From assembly GCA_036397555.1 (NCBI GenBank), contig DASWIS010000008.1, forward strand, positions 310,001 to 374,000: DNA of 64,000 nucleotides. The letters are read 5' to 3'. The notes below the pieces were generated by a model that was not told the DNA's origin, searched no databases, and saw nothing but the letters and a program-made list of their open reading frames with translations. The stretch is from Candidatus Zixiibacteriota bacterium (GTDB lineage: Bacteria; Zixibacteria; MSB-5A5; WJJR01). This document shows, piece by piece, positions 52,691 through 60,269 of this stretch; within the stretch, counting starts at the first letter, position 1, and each line of letters begins with the position of its first letter. The translations under genes were made by a program, and so were the position numbers.

Positions 52691-52921
52691 ATGAGCCATG
52701 AAGAAGACGCACGACGTTACGCTCTGCGGATGGTCATCGACGGAAAGGAGCGCCACATCACGTACGAGGAACTGGCGCTCTCCAACAACCTGGCGCAGGA
52801 GGCGCTCGTGCGGCTGCTTGTCAAAAAGAAGCTGATCGATGCCGGAGAATTGCTGGAAGAGATCAACACGGTTAAGACCGAACGATACCGCGCGGAGCCG
52901 TCGGACCAGGACAAATCTTGA
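52691..52921 (+). CDS. Small charged protein of unknown function
   Basis: A 76-residue protein with AGGAG 5 nt before ATG 52691. It is helical and strongly charged (DARRYALRMVIDGKERHITYEELALS, in segments; RLLVKKKLIDAGELLEEIN), with no membrane segment. It overlaps the next start by one base (TGATG). The coupling and clean ribosome site argue that it is real. No family is known to me. Confidence 0.65.
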   Translation: MSHEEDARRYALRMVIDGKERHITYEELALSNNLAQEALVRLLVKKKLIDAGELLEEINTVKTERYRAEPSDQDKS

Positions 52922-53436
52922 TGCAGGAATCGACCAGAGACACGTCGATTGGTGTAACGCCACTCGCCGGTCCGCGGGCAGCCGACGATCCCGCGACTGA
53001 ACTGATGCGCTGGCGATCGCACCCGGTCCGTCAGAGCGGCAAACGCCTGGGGGCTGTCTTGCTCGTCCTGATCGGTCTTCCGGCGGGCCTTTGGGCACTT
53101 TATGGCCCGTTCTATGGGCTCCTGGGCGTTCTGATCCTGTCGGGAGCGCTCTCGCCGTACTTTCTTCCGACCGACTACGCACTGTACGCCGGCGGCGGCG
53201 AATCGCGATTCATCGGGGTCACCCGGCGGTTCACATGGTCGCAATACCGCACGTTCTATCCTGATTCCCATGGCGTGCTGTTGTCACCATTTGCGAAGCC
53301 GTCGCGGCTGGAGAACTTCCGCGGCATTTACCTGCGGTTTGATGGCCGGCGCGAACAGATACTCAACATTGTATCCGAGTGTCTGAGAGAGTCCGGGGGG
53401 CAAACCCTCACTTCCGGGACGGCAACGAGAGTATGA
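52921..53436 (+). CDS. Small membrane protein of unknown function
   Basis: A 171-residue protein. After a polar N-terminus of ~35 residues come two hydrophobic segments (LGAVLLVLIGLPAGLWALY, YGLLGVLILSGALSPYFL). A soluble ~100-residue C-terminal part with an Arg/Phe-rich beta pattern follows (FIGVTRRFTWSQYRTFYPD, GIYLRFDGRREQILNIV) that resembles bacterial PH-like folds of the DUF2244 kind. ATG 52921 overlaps the previous stop, and the stop overlaps the next ATG. Confidence 0.62.
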   Translation: MQESTRDTSIGVTPLAGPRAADDPATELMRWRSHPVRQSGKRLGAVLLVLIGLPAGLWALYGPFYGLLGVLILSGALSPYFLPTDYALYAGGGESRFIGVTRRFTWSQYRTFYPDSHGVLLSPFAKPSRLENFRGIYLRFDGRREQILNIVSECLRESGGQTLTSGTATRV

Positions 53437-53858
53437 AGAACTTCCGAGAATGGTTTGAGTCGCGCAATCCGCGCCCGACCGAAACGCCGCTCTCCGCCGA
53501 GGAAGACCAACTGATGACGCGGCTGGCGGACAAGGTCGTGCAATGGAAGATGACCGTACCGGCGATCCTCTTTTTGGAATCGGTCAAGCCATTGAACTAC
53601 GTCGGCGCCCAGGCATTGGTATTCTTCGAGCCGTTCGTGCAGACCATCTTCAATTTCAAAGAGTACGATACGTTTCGGATCATGATGGAGCGGCGGGAAA
53701 ACATGGAACGGCTTTTGCAGCGCATCGAGCAGGTCGACGCGGAGGCGCTCGAACGTGAGCGCGCCGCGCGCCGCGTGCGCCGCCGGTCGGGTCGGTCATG
53801 GTGGAAGCCATTCGGAAAGGGCAGTCGCGACACCACAGGATCCGGCGAAGCGCCTTAG
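53433..53858 (+). CDS. Hypothetical protein coupled to the small membrane protein
   Basis: A 141-residue protein, mainly helical. The central block TVPAILFLESVKPLNYVGAQ and VFFEPFVQTIFNFKEYDTF is hydrophobic-aromatic and could be peripheral or a hairpin in the membrane. A charged helix (ERRENMERLLQRIEQVDAEA) and an Arg-rich tail follow. The start ATG 53433 overlaps the preceding stop (ATGA). No family name is known to me. It forms a three-gene coupled set with its two upstream neighbours. Confidence 0.62.
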   Translation: MKNFREWFESRNPRPTETPLSAEEDQLMTRLADKVVQWKMTVPAILFLESVKPLNYVGAQALVFFEPFVQTIFNFKEYDTFRIMMERRENMERLLQRIEQVDAEALERERAARRVRRRSGRSWWKPFGKGSRDTTGSGEAP

Positions 53859-53962
53859 CCGGGGCTGATTGTGCCGGCCGCGCTGTTGATTTCGCGAGAA
53901 CAGTCACTATATTGCCGCGTTTCGGGAACCAACCCAGACAAACAGACGGGAGATGGCAGACG

Positions 53963-54511
53963 ATGATCATTGGCAGGGAGTTGTTTCTCACCAAGGGTGT
54001 CGGACGCCACCGCGAACGGCTCTCCAGCTTCGAACTGGCATTGCGCGATGCCGGCATTGCACACTACAACCTTGTGACGGTGTCGTCCATTTTCCCGCCG
54101 CACTGCCGGATCATCACGCGCGCCGCCGGACTGAAAAAGATGACCCCCGGACAGATCGCGTTCGTCGTGATGAGCCGCAATGACACCAATGAACCCTCGC
54201 GGCTGATCTCCTGCGCCGTCGGGCTGGCGCTGCCCAAAGACCCCGACCAGGTGGGCTACCTGACCGAACATCACGACTATGGCATGACCGAGCGTCGTGC
54301 AGGTGACTATTCCGAAGATCTGGCGGCCACGATGTTGGCCACATCGTTGGGTGTCGAGATCGACCTGGACAAAAGCTGGGACGAACGAAAAGAACAGTGG
54401 CGCATTTCCGGCCAGATTTACAAGACGCGCAACGTCACCCAGTCGGCCAACGGAGACAAGAACGGTCAGTGGACATCGGTCGTCAGCGCGGCCGTATTCA
54501 TCACCGACTGA
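53963..54511 (+). CDS. pdaD: Pyruvoyl-dependent arginine decarboxylase
   Basis: A 182-residue proenzyme that cleaves itself to make a pyruvoyl group and then decarboxylates arginine to agmatine. The conserved cleavage segment NLVTVSSIFPPHCRI contains the Ser-Ser site at about residue 42. IAFVVMSRNDTNEPSRLISCAVG and YLTEHHDYGMTERRAGDYSE (segments) are family blocks. GGGAG lies 10 nt before ATG 53963. The agmatinase gene follows 78 bp later, so arginine-to-putrescine is encoded in two neighbouring genes. Confidence 0.93.
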   Translation: MIIGRELFLTKGVGRHRERLSSFELALRDAGIAHYNLVTVSSIFPPHCRIITRAAGLKKMTPGQIAFVVMSRNDTNEPSRLISCAVGLALPKDPDQVGYLTEHHDYGMTERRAGDYSEDLAATMLATSLGVEIDLDKSWDERKEQWRISGQIYKTRNVTQSANGDKNGQWTSVVSAAVFITD

Positions 54512-54529
54512 TCAGCCGATAGAGCCATG

Positions 54530-54561
54530 AACAGCCGTCCCAATCGGGTGGGGCGGCTGTT
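54530..54561 (+). promoter_or_regulatory. Hairpin between arginine decarboxylase and agmatinase
   Basis: A 12-bp stem with one G-U pair (arms 54530-54541 and 54550-54561, 8-nt loop) begins 18 bp after the decarboxylase stop. The sequence after it (ATCATAAAG) is not a T tract. It may be a partial terminator or processing site that sets the ratio of the two enzymes. Confidence 0.45.
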
Positions 54562-54589
54562 ATCATAAAGTGAGCGCAGCAGGGATCGC

Positions 54590-55513
54590 ATGAGCGTTCC
54601 GACACCGATCGATCGCGACAGGCATCAACGCGGCTGCAATTTCCTCGGATTGACCGAGGACGAGGCCGACTACCAGTCGGCGCGCCTCGTGATCGTCCCG
54701 GTCGCCTACGATGCGACCACGTCCTACAAATCCGGCGCCAGGTACGGACCGGGCGCGATCATCGCCGCCTCGCGTGAAGTCGAGACGTTTAATCCCGAGT
54801 CGCAGCGCGAACTGGCAACGGCCGGCATCGCCACCTGGCCGGTGGTCGAAGCCGAGGCGGATGGGCCCGCGCAAATGGTCGCCACGGTTGAACACGTGAT
54901 CGCCGAACAGATTGCCGCCGGGAAATACTGTGCCATGCTCGGCGGCGAACATTCGATCACCGAAGGGGCCGTCAGGGCGCATCAGCGCAAGTGGCGCGAC
55001 CTGACGGTCTTGCAAATCGATGCCCACGCCGATATGCGTGATGCTTATCAGGGCTCGAAGCATTCCCATGCCAGCGTTATGCGCCGCGTGCGTGAGATTT
55101 GCCCCGCGGTCTCGGTGGGCGTCCGCAGCACCTCGGAAGAATGCCGTGACTGGACCGAACGTGGTTCGGCTTGGCTTACCACAAGCGGCTCGCTGCCCGT
55201 GTACTGGGCCATTGACATCGTCGGTCGCAACGATTGGCACGATGCCGCCATCGCCGATCTCTCGGAGCATGTATACATCACCTTCGATCTCGACGGCCTC
55301 GATCCCGCCATCATGCCCGCGGTCGGAACGCCGGAACCGGGCGGCCTGGGCTGGTATGAGACGATCGACTTTCTGCGAAAAGTCTTTGCGCAACGGCACG
55401 TTGTCGGCTTTGACGTGGTCGAGTTGTGCCCGATTCCCGGCTTGCACCATGCCGATTTCACCGCCGCGCGACTGACCGCGGCCATGGTGGGGATGGCGGT
55501 GCCGAAACTCTGA
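54590..55513 (+). CDS. speB: Agmatinase
   Basis: A 307-residue binuclear manganese ureohydrolase that converts agmatine to putrescine and urea. The metal-binding motifs are all present: GGEHSIT, QIDAHADMRDAYQG, KHSHASVMRR and ITFDLDGLDPAIMPAVGTPEPGG (segments). Agmatinase rather than arginase is favoured by the neighbouring arginine decarboxylase. AGGGA lies 5 nt before ATG 54590. No urease or spermidine synthase gene is visible in the window. Confidence 0.93.
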   Translation: MSVPTPIDRDRHQRGCNFLGLTEDEADYQSARLVIVPVAYDATTSYKSGARYGPGAIIAASREVETFNPESQRELATAGIATWPVVEAEADGPAQMVATVEHVIAEQIAAGKYCAMLGGEHSITEGAVRAHQRKWRDLTVLQIDAHADMRDAYQGSKHSHASVMRRVREICPAVSVGVRSTSEECRDWTERGSAWLTTSGSLPVYWAIDIVGRNDWHDAAIADLSEHVYITFDLDGLDPAIMPAVGTPEPGGLGWYETIDFLRKVFAQRHVVGFDVVELCPIPGLHHADFTAARLTAAMVGMAVPKL

Positions 55514-55618
55514 GAATTGCTCGGATTAATCAGAATCGGCGTCCCACGCTTGACCTGTGGCGCCCGGAGGACTATGCTGGCACTACTTTGGTCGTCTCAC
55601 AAGGGAGAGGTTGGACAG

Positions 55619-55960
55619 ATGAAAATCTACGTAGGCGGTCTGTCGCCGGAAGTCACAGACGAACAATTGCAGCAGGCGTTCGCCGCCTTCGGCAAAGTTG
55701 AGACAGCGAACGTCATCATGGACCGCTTCAGCGGTTCGCCCCGCGGGTTCGGATTTGTCGAGATGCCTGCCAAAAGCGAGGCGATCGCAGCCATCAGCGG
55801 GCTGAACGGCCAGGATTTGATGGGCAGCACGCTGGTTGTCAACGAAGCGCGTCCCCAGGAGTCGCGCCCGCGCGGCGGCGGAGGACGTGGCGGTCCGCAG
55901 GGGCGTCGCGGAGGTGATCGCGACCGCGACCGTCGTCCCCGGGGCGGATCGAGGTATTAG
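55619..55960 (+). CDS. RRM-type RNA-binding protein with RG-rich tail
   Basis: A 113-residue protein: one RNA recognition motif (residues ~1-80) with RNP2 IYVGGL at residues 3-8 and RNP1 RGFGFVEM. A ~33-residue tail of Arg/Gly/Asp repeats (RGGGGRGG, RRGGDRDRDRR) follows. Such glycine-rich RRM proteins in cyanobacteria and some other bacteria are cold-induced. It converges with a cold-shock protein gene across a shared hairpin, in line with a cold or RNA-chaperone role. Confidence 0.92.
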   Translation: MKIYVGGLSPEVTDEQLQQAFAAFGKVETANVIMDRFSGSPRGFGFVEMPAKSEAIAAISGLNGQDLMGSTLVVNEARPQESRPRGGGGRGGPQGRRGGDRDRDRRPRGGSRY

Positions 55961-55969
55961 CCAAAGGAA

Positions 55970-56002
55970 ATCCCCCGGCGGGATCGAATCTCACCGGGGG
56001 AT
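55970..56002. terminator. Convergent hairpin between RRM and cold-shock genes
   Basis: A perfect 9-bp GC-rich stem (arms 55970-55978 and 55994-56002, 15-nt loop) lies 10 bp after the RRM stop codon and 22 bp beyond the convergent cold-shock stop. There is no good T run on the plus strand. It probably ends both transcripts. Confidence 0.55.
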
Positions 56003-56023
56003 GTCTTGCCTGAGTGGTCGAAG

Positions 56024-56227
56024 TTAGATCTTCTGCACGTTGGCGGCCTGTGGTCCTTTGGGACCTTGTGTGACATCATACTTCACACGGTCTGACTCCT
56101 GCAGGCTGCGGAATCCCTCCGCCTGAATCGCCTCGTGATGCACGAAGACATCCTTGCTGCCGTCCGCCGGAGTGATAAAACCGTACCCCTTGGCGTCGTT
56201 GAACCACTTCACTGTTCCTTCTGGCAT
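56024..56227 (-). CDS. Cold-shock domain protein
   Basis: A 67-residue CspA-type OB-fold nucleic-acid chaperone. [17 protein letters not shown] carries RNP1 (KGYGFI), and DVFVHHEAI carries RNP2. The end, [16 protein letters not shown], is typical. ATG 56227 is the family start, with AGGAAG 5-10 nt upstream; the frame is open for 18 more codons. The region 56228-56400 ahead of it is likely its leader, which in cold-shock genes is often long and regulatory. Confidence 0.95.
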   Translation of the reverse strand: MPEGTVKWFNDAKGYGFITPADGSKDVFVHHEAIQAEGFRSLQESDRVKYDVTQGPKGPQAANVQKI

Positions 56228-56702
56228 CTTACACTTCCTTTGCGTCTTGGGAACGAAACGGCGTTCCCGTCCGTTGGCCAACGTGGCCGTTGAAACCTGT
56301 GAGTCTTTTCTGAGATTGCCGTGCGATACAGCACTGTGCGGTCACTCTAAGAGAAGTCAAAGGCTTCGCCTTACAACACGGCCAATATACGCTCGTCGAC
56401 GCCGTTGCGGAAGAATAATTTATTTCGAAAAGGGGGGCAGCGGGTTGGGCAGGCGGGAGTGCTCCCACAGCAAGCCGGGACTCAGTCCTTTCCGATCTTG
56501 TGCACTCACCCGCGAACTCACCCCCCACCGCCTGGGCGGGCCACCAGCGCCCATAACAAGCGGCCGAATCCACAGATAGAACCCGCCTGCCATCCCGCCG
56601 ATTGCCGAATCGGCGCTGCCTTGTATATTAGTCGGGTACCCACCCCCTGTTTTCAGGGGTGGGATTTTCGCGTTTGCGGCCATTTGCGGGCCGAGCAGTC
56701 CT
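56228..56702. other. Intergenic region between cold-shock gene and mfd
   Basis: About 475 bp without a convincing gene. The left part holds the minus-strand leader of the cold-shock gene, with an AT-rich patch near 56400-56430 that could include its promoter. The right part contains a possible plus-strand promoter (56602-56629) and a hairpin (56639-56663). The short open frames here lack ribosome sites. Confidence 0.5.
56602..56668 (+). promoter_or_regulatory. Possible mfd promoter with immediate leader hairpin
   Basis: TTGCCG (56602-56607) and TATATT (56624-56629) are separated by 16 nt. A transcript starting near 56636 would begin with a strong stem (about 56639-56663, CCCACCCC/GGGGTGGG with one bulge) followed by ATTTTC. 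This could protect the 5' end of the mfd message or act as an early attenuator. The mfd ATG lies 35 bp further on. Confidence 0.4.
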
Positions 56703-59700
56703 ATGCCCACACTCACCAAGGCCACGTCGCAGTCAGCGGCCAAGGCGCGTTTTAGCCGGGGGCGCGGGCCGTTCGATGACTTGATGGCGGCGGTGCGTCG
56801 ATTGCCCGGATACACTCGTCTGGTCGAGTCACTCGGAGGCGATCAACCGGCCCCGGTCGACATCACCGGGACAGTCGGGTCGTTGGCGGCGACCCTGGCG
56901 GCACTGGCATATCAAGAGCAGACTCGCCCGACGCTGATCTTAGTCGATGACCCCGAACGCGCGGGGCAATGGCACGACGACCTGACATCGCTCTTAGGCG
57001 AGGAGCTTGTCGCCCGTTTCCCGTCGTGGGAGACGCTCCCTTACGAATTCCGTACACCCGGCCCCGAATCGACCGGACGCCGTTTGCAGACTCTTTGGCG
57101 CTGCCTCGAATCGCCGCCGCCGGTGGTGGTGGCGCATCTGCGCGCCGCGCTGGAACCGACCCTGTCGCCCGGTGATTTGAAGTCGCGCATTGTCCGCGTG
57201 CGCGTCGGCGAAGAGCCGGGGATGGAGTCGATTCTCTCGCGGCTGGTCGCGCTGGGGTATCGCCGCTGCGATGTCGTCGAGGAGGCCGGAGCATTCGCTG
57301 CGCGCGGCGGCATCATCGATTTCTTCACCTTCTCAGAATCCGAACCGGTGCGCATTGAGTTTTTCGGAGATGCCATCGAGTCGATCCGCACGTTTTCGGT
57401 CTCGACACAGCGCACGACCGAGCGTCGCAACGAATGCACGGTGCTGCCCGGACGCGAAGCGCTCGGCTCCGGCCCGATCTGGGATGAAGGACGCGAGTTG
57501 ACCGATCTGGATGCGCGACTCTTGGAACGGTTGGAATCTGATCCTGAACGTCCCGGGCTCGAATGGCTTGCGGGCGCATTGGGGCAGGAGCGCGGACGGC
57601 TCTTTGATTACTTCGGCGATGGTGCTGTCCTATGGGCGGATGACCCGTCACGCCTACAGGATACTTATGACAAGCTCATCGAGGAAGCGGGGCGATTCCA
57701 CGAACGACTGAGCGCGACATTCCCGGAGGTTCCGACCCCGACACAACTTTATGGCTCCGACGACATTCTGAAACCGGCGGGCCGATTCCGCTTCACGGTC
57801 ACGATGCGCGATTTCCGACGCGGCCCCGACGGCGCCATCGAGTTCGATGCGGTCGGGCCGCCGTCGGTCAATGGCCGGATCGAATTGCTCAGCCGCGAAC
57901 TCGATCAGTTCGCCGCGCAGGCAAGCGACGTCGTCATCGGCTGCGACAATCGTGGGCAGGCCGACCGCCTGACGGAACTGCTCGAAGATCGGCACACTCA
58001 TGTGTCGTGCGTCTATCCCGCGCTGCACCGGGGATTCGTGTTGCCGTCGGCACCGTTTGCGTACCTGACCGAGCACGAAATCTTCAATCGTCACAAGAGC
58101 CGTTCGCGCCTTCGGCGCTTTCAGGAGGGGTTGGCGCTCTCCAGCTACACGCAGTTGAAGAAGGGCGACTATGTGGTCCACGTCGACCACGGCATCGGAC
58201 GGTTTCGCGGTCTGGAGTCGATCACCGTCTCGGGGCAGCGCCACGACTGTCTGTTGCTTCACTACCAGGGTGCGGACAAGCTCTTCGTCCCGGTCGAAGA
58301 GTTTGACCGTGTCCAGAAGTATTCAGGCAAAGACAGCCGTCCGTCGGTCGCCCGTCTGGGTGGGACTGCCTGGGAACGGACCAAGAACCGTGCCAAGAAG
58401 GCGCTATTGGAGATGGCTGAAGAGCTGGTCGCGCTGTATGCCGCGCGCAAGGCACTTCCCGCAATCGCGTACTCGGCGCCCGGAGAGTGGATGCAGCAGT
58501 TGGAAGATTCTTTCCCTTACGATGAGACCCCGGACCAGGCGGCCGCCATTCGCGAAGTGGGCAAGGATATGGGGGATTCGGCGCCGATGGATCGTCTCGT
58601 CTGCGGCGATGTCGGTTACGGCAAGACCGAAGTCGCGATCCGCGCCGCCTTCCGTGCGATTTGCGATCACAAGCAGGTGTGCGTGCTGGTCCCGACGACG
58701 ATTCTCGCGCAGCAGCACCTGACGACCTTTCGTGACCGATTGGCCGAATTCCCGGCACGGATCGAAACGCTCTCGCGGTTTCGTTCGCGCAGGGAGCAGC
58801 TCGAAGTCGTCGATTCACTGGCGCGCGGCAAAGTCGACATCGTCATCGGCACGCATCGCTTATTGCAAAAGGACATCCGCTTTGCCGATCTGGGGCTGCT
58901 CATCATCGATGAAGAGCATCGCTTCGGTGTTCGGCACAAGGAACGCATGCGCCAGATGAAGCAGACGGTCGACACGCTGGCGCTGTCGGCGACGCCGATT
59001 CCGCGCACGCTGCAGATGTCGCTTCTGGGCGCGCGAGACCTGTCGATGATCAACACCTCGCCGCGCGACCGCCTGCCGGTGCGGACCGAGGTCCGTCCGT
59101 TCGGACCCGATGTCGTGACCGAGGCGGTGCTGCGGGAATTGGACCGTGGCGGGCAGGTCTACTTCGTCCACAACCGCATCCAGTCCATCGCCGCGATGGC
59201 CGACTACTTGCAGCGGCTGATGCCGTCCGTACGCATCGGAGTCGCTCATGGGCAGATGCCGGAACGGCAGTTGGAATCGGTGATGGTCCGATTCTATCAT
59301 CAGGAGTTCGACATGCTGCTGTCGACCGCGATCATCGAATCCGGCCTGGACCTGCCGTCGGTCAACACGATCGTCATCCATCGGGCCGATCACTTCGGCC
59401 TGGCGCAGTTGTACCAATTGCGCGGACGGGTCGGTCGGGCCGCCCGGCAGGCGTATGCCTATCTTCTTATTCCTCCAACCTCACCGCTCACTTCGACGGC
59501 AAAGTCTCGTCTGCAGGCGATCGAAGAGCACACGGCCCTGGGATCGGGATTCCATTTGGCGATGCGCGACCTGGAAATTCGCGGCGCGGGCAATCTCCTC
59601 GGCCCGCAACAGCACGGGTTCATCGAGGAAGTGGGGTTCGATCTGTACTGCCGACTGCTCGATGAAGCCGTCGCCGAAGTCCGGGGAAGCCCGTCGCCGG

Positions 59701-60164
59701 TTCTGTCCGGATCGCCGATCCAGATCGAGGTGGCGGGCGAGCGGTTTTTGCCGGACGATTATGTTCCCGACAACCAGCAGCGCTTTGAGATGTACAAACG
59801 AATGGCCGAGTTGGCCGATCCCGATGCCGTGGATGAGTTGTTGCTGGAGATGACCGATCGCTTCGGAGCCCCGCCGCCGCCGGCGCGCCGTCTGGCGGAG
59901 TTGGCGCGCGCACGGGTCTGGGCACGGCGAGCGGGGTTGGCCCGCGCATTGGCCTCCCGCAATGAATGGAAGCTGGTGTTTCCGCCGGAGCGTGTGGTCA
60001 AGCGGCGCGATGTCGAACGCTGGCGCGCGGCGATTCAAGGCCACGTCTCGTTTGATGCCGGCCCCCCATTCTGCCTCAGCGTCAGGGCCCCCTTGGGGGC
60101 GTCGGCCGATCTGGAGGGGCTGGTCGAACTGCTGCGGCGTTTGGATGGTATCGATTCGCCCTGA
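56703..60164 (+). CDS. mfd: Transcription-repair coupling factor Mfd
   Basis: A 1153-residue ATP-dependent translocase that removes RNA polymerase stalled at damage and recruits UvrA. The UvrB-like N-terminal region has ARFPSWETLPYEF and AARGGIIDFFTFSES. LKKGDYVVHVDHGIGRFRGL opens the RNA-polymerase-interaction module. The motor has Walker A GDVGYGKTE near residue 636, IIDEEHRFGV, SATPIPRTLQM and QLRGRVGRA. The C-terminal TRCF domain is present (VPDNQQRFEMYKRMAEL). It is full length. An in-frame GTG further upstream is not needed. Confidence 0.97.
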   Translation: MPTLTKATSQSAAKARFSRGRGPFDDLMAAVRRLPGYTRLVESLGGDQPAPVDITGTVGSLAATLAALAYQEQTRPTLILVDDPERAGQWHDDLTSLLGEELVARFPSWETLPYEFRTPGPESTGRRLQTLWRCLESPPPVVVAHLRAALEPTLSPGDLKSRIVRVRVGEEPGMESILSRLVALGYRRCDVVEEAGAFAARGGIIDFFTFSESEPVRIEFFGDAIESIRTFSVSTQRTTERRNECTVLPGREALGSGPIWDEGRELTDLDARLLERLESDPERPGLEWLAGALGQERGRLFDYFGDGAVLWADDPSRLQDTYDKLIEEAGRFHERLSATFPEVPTPTQLYGSDDILKPAGRFRFTVTMRDFRRGPDGAIEFDAVGPPSVNGRIELLSRELDQFAAQASDVVIGCDNRGQADRLTELLEDRHTHVSCVYPALHRGFVLPSAPFAYLTEHEIFNRHKSRSRLRRFQEGLALSSYTQLKKGDYVVHVDHGIGRFRGLESITVSGQRHDCLLLHYQGADKLFVPVEEFDRVQKYSGKDSRPSVARLGGTAWERTKNRAKKALLEMAEELVALYAARKALPAIAYSAPGEWMQQLEDSFPYDETPDQAAAIREVGKDMGDSAPMDRLVCGDVGYGKTEVAIRAAFRAICDHKQVCVLVPTTILAQQHLTTFRDRLAEFPARIETLSRFRSRREQLEVVDSLARGKVDIVIGTHRLLQKDIRFADLGLLIIDEEHRFGVRHKERMRQMKQTVDTLALSATPIPRTLQMSLLGARDLSMINTSPRDRLPVRTEVRPFGPDVVTEAVLRELDRGGQVYFVHNRIQSIAAMADYLQRLMPSVRIGVAHGQMPERQLESVMVRFYHQEFDMLLSTAIIESGLDLPSVNTIVIHRADHFGLAQLYQLRGRVGRAARQAYAYLLIPPTSPLTSTAKSRLQAIEEHTALGSGFHLAMRDLEIRGAGNLLGPQQHGFIEEVGFDLYCRLLDEAVAEVRGSPSPVLSGSPIQIEVAGERFLPDDYVPDNQQRFEMYKRMAELADPDAVDELLLEMTDRFGAPPPPARRLAELARARVWARRAGLARALASRNEWKLVFPPERVVKRRDVERWRAAIQGHVSFDAGPPFCLSVRAPLGASADLEGLVELLRRLDGIDSP

Positions 60165-60269
60165 GCGCGCGTTGACGGCGGGCTTTGCGAGGGCATCATG
60201 ATTGCATAAATTGGAAGTCTTGGCCCACTGGTGCACGGGACGTATGACAGCATGAACAATGGGGATTCG

